Shown piece after piece: positions 56,563-64,000 of a stretch of DNA of 64,000 nucleotides. A model generated the notes under the pieces. The model saw only the letters and a list, made by a program, of their open reading frames with translations, did no database searches and was not told the origin of the DNA. The translations under genes and the position numbers were made by a program. Source of the stretch: Neobacillus rhizophilus (GTDB lineage Bacteria > Bacillota > Bacilli > Bacillales > Cytobacillaceae); assembly GCF_018343535.1 (NCBI RefSeq), contig NZ_JAGYPF010000009.1, positions 1-64,000 of the forward strand, in the 5' to 3' direction. Each line of letters starts with the position of its first letter. The stretch's first letter is position 1.

Positions 56563-57045
56563 CTAAACCCCAACCTTTTTTAACAAAACAACCGCCTGGG
56601 CCGCAATCCCTTCACCTCTTCCAGGAAACCCGAGCTTTTCGGTTGTGGTCGCTTTCACATTGACCTGCTCCGGAGATGCCTCGAGAAGCTCGGCAATCCG
56701 CGCCTGCATCTCGCCAATATAGGGAGCCATCTTTGGTTTTTGGGCAATGATTGTACAATCAGCATTAACAAGCTCATAACCTTTTTCTTTCACGATTCCC
56801 CAGACATGCTCCATCAGCTTGGCCGAATCAGCGTCCTTAAAGTTTGGATCGGTATCAGGAAAATGCCTTCCGATGTCACCTTCGCCAATTGCCCCTAAAC
56901 AGGCATCGGAGACGGTATGTAATAATACGTCGGCATCGGAATGCCCCATCAGCCCTTTTTCATACGGAATAGTGATACCACCAATAATCAGAGGGCGTCC
57001 CTCGGTTAATTGATGAACATCAAAGCCCTGACCAATTCGAAACAT
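56563..57045 (-). CDS. ispF: 2-C-methyl-D-erythritol 2,4-cyclodiphosphate synthase
   Basis: A 160-aa MEP-pathway enzyme. Metal ligands lie in GFDVHQL (Asp8, His10), and HSDADVLLHTVSDACLGA and the C-terminal TTTEKLGFPGRGEGI are diagnostic. It works after IspD and IspE in isoprenoid synthesis. It normally follows ispD closely; here a repeat of about 95 bp separates them. AAAGGAG ribosome binding site. Confidence 0.97.
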   Translation of the reverse strand: MFRIGQGFDVHQLTEGRPLIIGGITIPYEKGLMGHSDADVLLHTVSDACLGAIGEGDIGRHFPDTDPNFKDADSAKLMEHVWGIVKEKGYELVNADCTIIAQKPKMAPYIGEMQARIAELLEASPEQVNVKATTTEKLGFPGRGEGIAAQAVVLLKKVGV

Positions 57046-57063
57046 AATTCAAACTCCTTTTTA

Positions 57064-57160
57064 TCCAGCTACAGCGCCTAGGGGCTCGGGGTCAGAAGCC
57101 AATCCGTCAAGAAGGCTTGTCTTCTGCCTGTCACCCCTGGTCAAGGCGCTTCCGCTTTTA
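57064..57160. repeat. Bacillaceae-type intergenic repeat invading the end of ispD
   Basis: It starts TCCAGCTACAGCGCCTAGGG and ends with GGTCAAGGCGCTTCCGCTTT. Outer blocks GCGCC/GGCGC and AGGGG/CCCCT are complementary, and an inner AGAAGCC/GGCTTGTCTTCT arm adds a stem. I recall sequences of this kind as common dispersed repeats in Bacillus genomes. It overlaps the last 20 bases of ispD. Confidence 0.78.
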
Positions 57161-57839
57161 TATTTCTCTTTTTTAAAATCGCTTCTGCAAAAAATAAATC
57201 CTCTGGTGTTGTAATTTTGATATTATCATAATCGCCTTCCACCATCGCCACTGGATGTCCCAATCTTTCTACCAAACTGGCATCATCAGTGCCGAGAAAG
57301 CTGTCTATTTCTGCTTTTTCATAGGCCTCATGGAGGAGGGAAATGCGAAAAGCCTGCGGGGTATGCACTGCCCACAAGCTTGAACGTTCCACAGTCTCTG
57401 TTACAGTACCGCCCATGACTTTTTTCATCGTATCTTTTGCAGGCACGCCAATAATGGCAGCACCCGCCTCCTCTGTTACTCCCGTTAAACGGAGGATATG
57501 CTCTTTTTTGATAAACGGTCTGGCGGCATCATGAACAAGAATTATTCCATCGGTTTTGATGGTTTTTAACGCATTATAAATGCTGTGCTGGCGTTCAGAA
57601 CCGCCTGGAACCATACTGACGGACTTTTCAATATGATGTTTATTGATTAAATCCGTGAATTCTTTTTCATCCTGCGGATTTACCGCTAAAATAATGGTCT
57701 CGCAATCCTCATCATCCGCAAAAACTTTAAGTGTATGAATGAGGATTGGCACACCTTCAAGTTCAAGCAAAAGCTTGTTTTTCCCCGCCCCCATTCGTTT
57801 TCCAGAACCGGCGGCAGGGAGAATGACTTTGTAAGTCAT
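57141..57839 (-). CDS. ispD: 2-C-methyl-D-erythritol 4-phosphate cytidylyltransferase
   Basis: A 232-aa MEP-pathway nucleotidyltransferase. The N-terminal ILPAAGSGKRMGAGKNKLLL (CTP binding) and VHDAARPFIKKE are diagnostic. I use the ATG at 57839 (MTYKV); the GTG three codons upstream abuts the AAAGGA ribosome binding site. The last codons (KAEAP) fall inside an intergenic repeat, so the C-terminus may have been altered by its insertion. Confidence 0.95.
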   Translation of the reverse strand: MTYKVILPAAGSGKRMGAGKNKLLLELEGVPILIHTLKVFADDEDCETIILAVNPQDEKEFTDLINKHHIEKSVSMVPGGSERQHSIYNALKTIKTDGIILVHDAARPFIKKEHILRLTGVTEEAGAAIIGVPAKDTMKKVMGGTVTETVERSSLWAVHTPQAFRISLLHEAYEKAEIDSFLGTDDASLVERLGHPVAMVEGDYDNIKITTPEDLFFAEAILKKRNIKAEAP

Positions 57840-57857
57840 ATATAACACAATCCTTTT

Positions 57858-58946
57858 TTATAATGCTTTTTCTAAAAGTTTCGGTTTGGCAAAAATCATT
57901 CTGCCGGCAGATGTCTGCAGGACGCTCGTTACGAGGACATCAATTCGTTTGCCGATATATTCTCTTCCTTCTTCCACGACAATCATCGTCCCATCATCCA
58001 AATAGGCAACACCTTGATGATATTCTTTACCATCCTTGATTACTTGAACAGTTAATTCCTCTCCTGGAAGAACGACAGGCTTCACAGCATTTGCCAGGTC
58101 ATTGATATTCAAAACGGAGACATTTTGCAATTCACAAACCTTATTTAAGTTAAAATCATTCGTCACAAGAATTCCGTTCGTTATTTTCGCCAGCTTAACG
58201 AGCTTCGAGTCGACTTCCTGAATTTCTTCAAAATCTCCCTCGTAAATCTCTACCTTTACAGCCAGCTCCTTTTGGATTCTATTTAAGATATCCAATCCTC
58301 GTCTGCCGCGATTGCGTTTCAACACGTCAGAAGAGTCCGCAATATGCTGCAATTCCTCAAGCACAAATTGGGGAATGACAATCGTCCCATCCAAGAATCC
58401 CGTTTGGCAAATATCAGCTACGCGTCCATCAATAATGACGCTTGTATCCAATATTTTTAAAGATTTAAATTCTGCCTTATCGGTTTCCTCTTCAGAGGCC
58501 TTTTTCTTGCCGCTGCCTCGGCCAAACAAACCGAGAAGTTCATCGCGTTTTTTAAATCCCACCTGGAATCCTAAATACCCAAATAACAAGGTCAATAGAA
58601 TCGGGGCCACTTCATTTAAGATTGGTACTTGTACGGCATTTAGGGCAAAGCCGATCAAGAAGGCAACCAACAAGCCAAATATTAGACCAATACTTCCAAA
58701 TAAAACATCTGTAACAGGAATCTTTACTAATGAATCTTCCGCCCATTTAATAAAATTAATAACGTAATCTACTGCCCAAAAGGTTATAAGATAAAAAATA
58801 ATAGCACCTAAAATAGCAGTGACATAGGAATTATTGATAAGTTGGCTATCATTTAGATGAAGTAGAACAAGTAATTGCGGCAAAAACAAAATTCCAAGCG
58901 TTCCCCCTGTAATGAGAAAGCACGCCTGCACAATTCGTTTTAACAT
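57858..58946 (-). CDS. yacL: PIN-TRAM domain membrane protein YacL
   Basis: A 362-aa protein. Four transmembrane helices lie in the first 130 residues, then a PIN nuclease-like domain with ILDTSVIIDGRVADI and VTNDFNLNKVC, and a C-terminal TRAM domain (EGREYIGKRIDVLVTSVLQT). It is conserved in this position in Bacillus; its function is not established, though a nuclease acting at the membrane is plausible. GGAGGTGAAGG precedes the ATG. The 194-bp gap to disA holds weak promoter-like TTGAAA-17-TTAAAA. Confidence 0.92.
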   Translation of the reverse strand: MLKRIVQACFLITGGTLGILFLPQLLVLLHLNDSQLINNSYVTAILGAIIFYLITFWAVDYVINFIKWAEDSLVKIPVTDVLFGSIGLIFGLLVAFLIGFALNAVQVPILNEVAPILLTLLFGYLGFQVGFKKRDELLGLFGRGSGKKKASEEETDKAEFKSLKILDTSVIIDGRVADICQTGFLDGTIVIPQFVLEELQHIADSSDVLKRNRGRRGLDILNRIQKELAVKVEIYEGDFEEIQEVDSKLVKLAKITNGILVTNDFNLNKVCELQNVSVLNINDLANAVKPVVLPGEELTVQVIKDGKEYHQGVAYLDDGTMIVVEEGREYIGKRIDVLVTSVLQTSAGRMIFAKPKLLEKAL

Positions 58947-59140
58947 TCCTTCACCTCCTCTTTTTCATTATAAACACAATAGGAAAATTGAAACGTTGCA
59001 AGTAAGATTATTTTTCCAAATTGTATTGATTTTGAAACAAATTTGTTACGTTAAAATCTAGGGTAGCATCGAAAAATAGGAGTGTCAAATAAATGAAAAA
59101 CATTTATTTTAACATAGCCTTTTAGATTATTTCAATAGTT

Positions 59141-60214
59141 TTATAGATGTCGATCCGTATATAATCGCTCTCTAATTAATTTGAAGCCCTCTTTGATTTT
59201 ATTCGCACGTATTTCCCCTATGCCCTCCACGTCATCAAGGTCTTCAACTGTTGCATTAAGAATATTTGTCAGATTACCAAAGTTATTGATAAGATTTTCG
59301 ATGATGACAGCAGGAAGCCTGGGGATTTTATTAAGAATCCGGTATCCACACGGATTGCGGTATTCATCGAGGTGCACATAGCCGAGGTACCCCAATAGCC
59401 TTAACAAAACTATGTCGTCTATGGTCCCGCTCGACGTCATAGTCTGCATCCGCTGCAGGACTTCGTTTGGTTTTACATCTCTATTAAACGCATAATCCTT
59501 CATAATCAGCATCATTTCTTCTTCCAGTTCTGTCAATATTTCATTCATCTGCAGCCGAATCAGCCGGCCTTCAGTCCCCAGTTCATACAGGAAACCAAGT
59601 AGTTCATTTTTAATCTTTAAGACCATTTCGAAGCGGTGGAGGACAAGCAGAAAATCATTATACGTAACAGAATCCTCAAATTCTAAAATACTTAAATTGG
59701 TAATGCTTTGTTCCAGGACGGATTTATATTTTTCCAGTGTTTGAATGGCCTGATTCGCCTTTGTTAAAATGACAGCTATGTCTTTGAGGGCATAACGAAA
59801 ATTCCCCTGATACAAAGTAATAACATTTCTTCTCTGGGAAATTGCAATCACAAGCGCTTTTGTCTGCTTGGCTACCCGTTCGGCTGTTCTGTGCCGCATC
59901 CCCGTTTCCGTAGAGGCAATATCAGTATCTGGGGCAAGTTGGGCGTTAGCAATCAAAATTTTATTTCCGGTTTCATTTAAGATTATTGCCCCGTCCATTT
60001 TCGCCAATTCATATAAAAAGCTTGGTGAAAAGGAACAATTAATTTCAAATCCCCCGTCGACAATCGCTTTTACTTTTTCGTTATAGCCAATTACAATCAA
60101 GCCGCCGGTATTGGCCCGTAAAACATTATCAAGTCCTTCTCGAATAGGGGTACCCGGTGCAATTAACTGTACTACATCATGAATGGATAGTTCCCCTGAT
60201 CTTTTATTGTCCAT
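59141..60214 (-). CDS. disA: DisA, diadenylate cyclase / DNA-integrity scanning protein
   Basis: A 357-aa DisA making c-di-AMP from two ATP. The DAC domain has DGA (74-76) and RHR (107-109). A helical linker follows, then a C-terminal helix-hairpin-helix DNA-binding domain (DLDDVEGIGEIRANKIKEGF). It forms octamers that scan DNA and stop synthesis at branched structures, delaying sporulation. It overlaps functionally and genomically with radA, three bases upstream. Confidence 0.97.
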   Translation of the reverse strand: MDNKRSGELSIHDVVQLIAPGTPIREGLDNVLRANTGGLIVIGYNEKVKAIVDGGFEINCSFSPSFLYELAKMDGAIILNETGNKILIANAQLAPDTDIASTETGMRHRTAERVAKQTKALVIAISQRRNVITLYQGNFRYALKDIAVILTKANQAIQTLEKYKSVLEQSITNLSILEFEDSVTYNDFLLVLHRFEMVLKIKNELLGFLYELGTEGRLIRLQMNEILTELEEEMMLIMKDYAFNRDVKPNEVLQRMQTMTSSGTIDDIVLLRLLGYLGYVHLDEYRNPCGYRILNKIPRLPAVIIENLINNFGNLTNILNATVEDLDDVEGIGEIRANKIKEGFKLIRERLYTDRHL

Positions 60215-60217
60215 CCG

Positions 60218-61600
60218 CTACCCTCCCAAAGCCACCTTCAGCGCCTCGCTGACCGACGAAACACCGATGAGTTCTACACCTATTGGCCCATTCCAGCCAC
60301 TAAGATTATTAGCCGGCAGGATAACCCGCTCAAATCCCATTTTGGCAGCCTCCTGAACACGCTGCTCGATTCTTGAAACTCGTCTGACTTCTCCCGTTAA
60401 GCCGACCTCCCCAATAATACAATCTGTCGGCCTTGTTGGTTTGTCCCTAAAACTCGAAGCAATGCTTACGGCAATCGCCAAATCAATTGCCGGTTCATCC
60501 AATTTCACTCCGCCGGCTACCTTTAAATAGGCATCTTGATTGGCGAGAAGCATTCCGACCCGCTTCTCTAGAACAGCCATTAAGAGCGGTACCCGGTTGT
60601 GGTCAATCCCTGTTGCCATCCTTCTCGGGTTCCCAAAGCTGGTGGGCGAAATAAGTGCTTGGATTTCCACAAGAACAGGGCGGGTTCCTTCCATCGAAGC
60701 GACAACAGTCGATCCTGCCGCACCTCTAGAGCGCTCCTCCAAAAATATTTCCGATGGATTTTCGACTTCTTCAAGACCAAATTCCTTCATTTCAAATATT
60801 CCCATTTCATTTGTAGATCCAAAGCGGTTTTTTACAGCACGTAAAATTCGGTAGGTATGGTGTCTTTCACCCTCAAAATAAAGGACCGTATCCACCATAT
60901 GCTCGAGCAGCCTAGGACCGGCAATCGACCCTTCTTTTGTAACATGCCCGACAATAAAGATAGCAATCCCTTTCGTTTTGCCAATTCTCATTAATTCGGC
61001 CGTACATTCGCGAACCTGAGAAACACTACCGGGTGCTGAGGTAACCTCCGGGTGGTAAACCGTCTGGATGGAATCGATAATGACAAAGCTTGGATTAGTG
61101 CTTTCAATGGTCCTGTTAATTTCCTCAAGGTTTGTCTCCGCATATACCATTAAATTTGGCGAGGCGATGTTCAATCGTTCCGCCCGAAGCTTGGTTTGCC
61201 GTAAGGATTCCTCACCGGATATGTACAATACCTGATGATCTTTTTTTGCTAGCTGTGAAGATACTTGCAGAAGGAGCGTTGATTTTCCGATGCCCGGGTC
61301 GCCGCCAATTAACACCAATGACCCCTTAACGACTCCGCCGCCAAGAACGCGGTTCAATTCCTTTAAATCAGTATGGATTCTCGGCTCGCTGACCGTTTCA
61401 ATCGAAGTGATCGGAACTGGTTTAGAAAGAATGCCTGAACCGCCCTGAGAATGGGCAAATGCTCCCCGTCTTTGCGTCCCGGTAACCTCTACTTCTTCGA
61501 CCATTCGATTCCAGCCGCCACACCCTGGGCATTTTCCCATCCATTTTGGTGACTCATATCCACAGTCCTGACACATGAATTTTGTTTTTCGCTTTACCAT
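60218..61600 (-). CDS. radA: DNA repair protein RadA
   Basis: A 460-aa RecA-like branch-migration factor. It has an N-terminal zinc finger (Cys10, Cys13, Cys24, Cys27), a Walker A, GGDPGIGKST, near residue 100, the RadA-specific KNRFGSTNE, and a C-terminal Lon-like domain (LKVAGGVKLDEPAIDLAIAV). It is known to interact with DisA in Bacillus, matching the adjacency. Between clpC and disA, as in B. subtilis. Confidence 0.97.
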   Translation of the reverse strand: MVKRKTKFMCQDCGYESPKWMGKCPGCGGWNRMVEEVEVTGTQRRGAFAHSQGGSGILSKPVPITSIETVSEPRIHTDLKELNRVLGGGVVKGSLVLIGGDPGIGKSTLLLQVSSQLAKKDHQVLYISGEESLRQTKLRAERLNIASPNLMVYAETNLEEINRTIESTNPSFVIIDSIQTVYHPEVTSAPGSVSQVRECTAELMRIGKTKGIAIFIVGHVTKEGSIAGPRLLEHMVDTVLYFEGERHHTYRILRAVKNRFGSTNEMGIFEMKEFGLEEVENPSEIFLEERSRGAAGSTVVASMEGTRPVLVEIQALISPTSFGNPRRMATGIDHNRVPLLMAVLEKRVGMLLANQDAYLKVAGGVKLDEPAIDLAIAVSIASSFRDKPTRPTDCIIGEVGLTGEVRRVSRIEQRVQEAAKMGFERVILPANNLSGWNGPIGVELIGVSSVSEALKVALGG

Positions 61601-61644
61601 TCTTGCTCTTCCTCTCTGTGCGAAAAAGACGTTCCCTTACATGG

Positions 61645-61684
61645 AAAAAGAGGTACACGATTTTACATTATTTACGTGTACCTC
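61645..61684 (-). terminator. terminator after clpC
   Basis: On the minus strand GAGGTACACG pairs with CGTGTACCTC around a 15-base loop, followed by TTTTT. It lies 25 bp past clpC, so radA-disA must have another promoter or rely on readthrough. Confidence 0.9.
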
Positions 61685-61708
61685 CCTTAGTTGTTTCATC
61701 TTACATGA

Positions 61709-64000
61709 TTATTTTGCCAAGCTCGTGTGCTCAGCTGACCTGACAACAAATTCACCATTCTCGACGTCAATAATAGCAAGCTGGCCAGTCAATAAATTTC
61801 CCTTTAGCAGCTCTTCGGACAGGCGGTCTTCAATATGTTTTTGAATAGCCCGTTTAAGTGGTCTTGCCCCATACTCAGGGTCATAGCCTTCTTCGGAAAT
61901 TTTCCCTTTTGCCGCAGGTGTTAATTCAATATCAATATTTTGTTCCTTTAATCGCTTAATTAACTGATCAGATAATAGGGTGACAATTTCCTCCAGATGC
62001 TTTTTCTCAAGCGCATGGAAGACGATAATTTCATCAATCCGGTTCAGGAATTCAGGACGGAATGCTTTCTTCAGTTCTTCCATGACTTTGCCCTTCATGT
62101 CCTTGTAGTCCTGAGCGGCAGAATCCTGAATATTAAAGCCAACATACTTATTCCGCTTCAGGGCTTCCGCACCAACGTTAGAAGTCATAATTAAAACCGT
62201 ATTCCGGAAATCGACTGTTCTTCCCTTCGAGTCAGTTAAGCGTCCATCTTCCAATACCTGAAGAAGGATATTAAACACATCTGGATGCGCCTTTTCAATC
62301 TCATCAAGGAGGATAACTGAATATGGCTTTCTGCGGACTTTCTCGGTTAATTGTCCGCCCTCCTCATATCCTACATATCCTGGAGGAGAACCAACAAGGC
62401 GGGATGTCGAATGCTTCTCCATATATTCTGACATATCGATACGGATCATCGCATCCTCATCGCCAAACATTGCTTCAGCAAGGGCACGGGCTAATTCTGT
62501 TTTCCCCACCCCAGTTGGGCCAAGGAAGATAAAGGAGCCAATCGGCCGCTTTGGATCTTTTAATCCTGCTCTCGCACGGCGGACCGCTTTGGACACAGCC
62601 AAGACTGCCTCTTCTTGGCCAATCACGCGGGAATGCAAGATTTCTTCTAAGTTAAGCAGTCTTGCCGTTTCTGTTTCTGCAAGTTTGGAGACCGGAATTC
62701 CAGTCCAGCTGGAAACAACGCTAGCAATATCTTCAACTGTTACTTGACTATTTTCTTTGCCCTGCTTTTCCTTCCAGCTTTTCTTCGTTTCTTCAAGTTG
62801 CTCACGCAGGCGCTGCTCTGAATCTCTTAATGATGCCGCCTTTTCGAATTCCTGGCTTTGCACGGCTGCATCTTTCTCCTTCCGCACTTCCTCAAGCTTC
62901 ACTTCCAACTCTTTTAAGTTTGGCGGTGTGGTGTAAGAACGGAGGCGAACCTTCGACCCTGCTTCGTCGATTAAATCAATCGCTTTATCTGGCAGGAAAC
63001 GGTCTGAGATATATCGGTCGGAAAGCTTTACCGCTGCTTCAATCGCCTCATCGGTAATGGAAACACGATGGTGGGCCTCATAGCGGTCACGCAGCCCTTC
63101 TAAAATTTGAACGGATTCTTCCGCAGTCGGTTCATCCACCCGAATCGGCTGGAAGCGGCGCTCTAAGGCAGCATCCTTCTCAATATATTTGCGATATTCA
63201 TCAAGGGTTGTCGCCCCGATACATTGCAGCTCGCCGCGGGCAAGCGATGGTTTTAAAATATTGGAAGCGTCAATGGCACCTTCTGCACCGCCGGCACCGA
63301 TTAATGTGTGCAATTCATCAATGAACAGGATGATATTTCCGGCTTGGCGGATTTCATCCATTACTTTTTTCAGACGGTCTTCAAACTCGCCGCGATACTT
63401 CGTTCCGGCAACTACCGTCCCCATATCAAGTGTCATAACACGCTTATCGCGAAGGATCTCTGGCACCTCATTATTGACAATCTGCTGGGCAAGGCCTTCC
63501 GCAATGGCTGTTTTACCAACCCCTGGCTCACCAATCAATACCGGGTTGTTTTTAGTCCGACGGCTCAGCACTTCGATCACGCGCTGAATTTCCTTGCTGC
63601 GGCCAATCACTGGGTCAAGGCTGCCTTCCCTGGCGATGGCTGTTAGATCTCTTGCTAAGCTGTCAAGTGTCGGCGTATTGGCACTGACGGATGCACCGCC
63701 ATGCTGCCCGCCACTCTCATTACTGCCTAATAATTGCAGTACTTGCTGGCGCGCTTTATTCAAGCTTACCCCTAGGTTATTAAGGACGCGGGCAGCCACC
63801 CCTTCTCCCTCACGGATCAGTCCAAGCAGAATATGCTCTGTCCCGACATAGGAATGTCCTAGTTTGCGCGCTTCATCCATTGAAAGTTCAATAACTTTTT
63901 TGGCTCTCGGAGTGTAGTGAATAATCTGTGAGGCTTCCTGCCCTTTGCCAATTAAATTTTCCACTTCTTTTTGAATCTTATCTGAGCCTAATCCAAGGCC
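61709..64000 (-). CDS. clpC: ClpC, AAA+ unfoldase of ClpCP protease (5' end cut by window)
   Basis: 764 residues are visible; the frame stays open to the right edge, so roughly 45-50 N-terminal residues are missing. It shows the second Clp_N repeat (SMDEARKLGHSYVGTEHILL), Walker A1 GEPGVGKTA, a UVR/coiled middle domain (EFEKAASLRDSEQRLREQL) typical of ClpC, Walker A2 GPTGVGKTE and Walker B VILLDEIE. Together with McsB/MecA adaptors it degrades CtsR and misfolded proteins. A GTG at 63964 is not the real start. Confidence 0.97.
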   Translation of the reverse strand, partial: GLGLGSDKIQKEVENLIGKGQEASQIIHYTPRAKKVIELSMDEARKLGHSYVGTEHILLGLIREGEGVAARVLNNLGVSLNKARQQVLQLLGSNESGGQHGGASVSANTPTLDSLARDLTAIAREGSLDPVIGRSKEIQRVIEVLSRRTKNNPVLIGEPGVGKTAIAEGLAQQIVNNEVPEILRDKRVMTLDMGTVVAGTKYRGEFEDRLKKVMDEIRQAGNIILFIDELHTLIGAGGAEGAIDASNILKPSLARGELQCIGATTLDEYRKYIEKDAALERRFQPIRVDEPTAEESVQILEGLRDRYEAHHRVSITDEAIEAAVKLSDRYISDRFLPDKAIDLIDEAGSKVRLRSYTTPPNLKELEVKLEEVRKEKDAAVQSQEFEKAASLRDSEQRLREQLEETKKSWKEKQGKENSQVTVEDIASVVSSWTGIPVSKLAETETARLLNLEEILHSRVIGQEEAVLAVSKAVRRARAGLKDPKRPIGSFIFLGPTGVGKTELARALAEAMFGDEDAMIRIDMSEYMEKHSTSRLVGSPPGYVGYEEGGQLTEKVRRKPYSVILLDEIEKAHPDVFNILLQVLEDGRLTDSKGRTVDFRNTVLIMTSNVGAEALKRNKYVGFNIQDSAAQDYKDMKGKVMEELKKAFRPEFLNRIDEIIVFHALEKKHLEEIVTLLSDQLIKRLKEQNIDIELTPAAKGKISEEGYDPEYGARPLKRAIQKHIEDRLSEELLKGNLLTGQLAIIDVENGEFVVRSAEHTSLAK

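Noticed and set aside
61709..63961. Treating the GTG at 63964 as the start of a short ClpC
   Set aside because: The frame continues to the window edge with conserved ClpC sequence, so the gene is simply cut by the window.
1..64000. CRISPR arrays, tRNA genes, prophage or intact transposase genes
   Set aside because: No regularly spaced repeats, cloverleaf-like sequences, phage genes or transposase motifs were seen on either strand.

Overview
The window looks like the chromosome of a low-to-moderate-GC endospore-forming Bacillaceae (Bacillus sensu lato). The basis is the gene order, which matches the Bacillus origin-proximal region (clpC-radA-disA ... rpoBC ... S10-spc-alpha cluster ... rplM-rpsI ... 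cwlD-salA-gerD-kbaA-pdaB-rrn), the sporulation and germination genes (sigH, cwlD, gerD, kbaA, pdaB, cotH), the strong GGAGG ribosome binding sites, and a T-box and ribosomal-protein leaders of Firmicutes type. Genus cannot be fixed from the sequence alone. Nearly all housekeeping genes lie on the minus strand, so the usual map order runs from 64000 down to 1.

Layout from right to left. Positions 64000-56563 hold clpC (cut by the window edge), radA, disA, the PIN-TRAM gene yacL, ispD and ispF. Next come gltX and a cysteine T-box driving cysE-cysS-mrnC-rlmB-rae1-sigH, then rpmG-secE-nusG, rplK-rplA, an L10 leader with rplJ-rplL, rsmC-like ybxB, rpoB and rpoC. A terminator and fresh promoter separate rplGB-rpsL-rpsG-fusA-tuf. 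A second terminator precedes the long rpsJ-to-rplQ ribosomal cluster, which includes secY, adk, infA, rpmJ and rpoA. Then follow ecfA1-ecfA2-ecfT-truA, and rplM-rpsI behind their own promoter.

Between rpsI and ybaK-cwlD, genes that are neighbours in related genomes, sits about 8 kb of accessory genes. These are a GH3 glycosidase (minus), a GAF histidine kinase with a cysteine cluster and its NarL-type regulator, an SDR/QueA-like/VOC run, and a CotH-family coat kinase preceded by a small Ser/Thr/Asn-rich protein (all plus). Left of these are ybaK, cwlD, salA, gerD, kbaA, pdaB, a small conserved-looking gene, and the tandem-promoter start of an rrn operon at the window edge.

Most noteworthy beyond the genes is a 119-bp intergenic repeat present twice (4195-4313 and 14897-15015). 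Its 17-bp hairpin differs between copies by three compensatory base-pair changes and keeps a GNRA-like loop. Two other palindromic intergenic repeats occur at 48868-49001 and 57064-57160. Further candidates are a mutually exclusive terminator/antiterminator leader before ecfA1, structured intergenic RNAs between rpsK-rpoA and rpoB-rpoC, and the absence of map between adk and infA. No CRISPR array, tRNA, prophage or intact transposase gene was seen.
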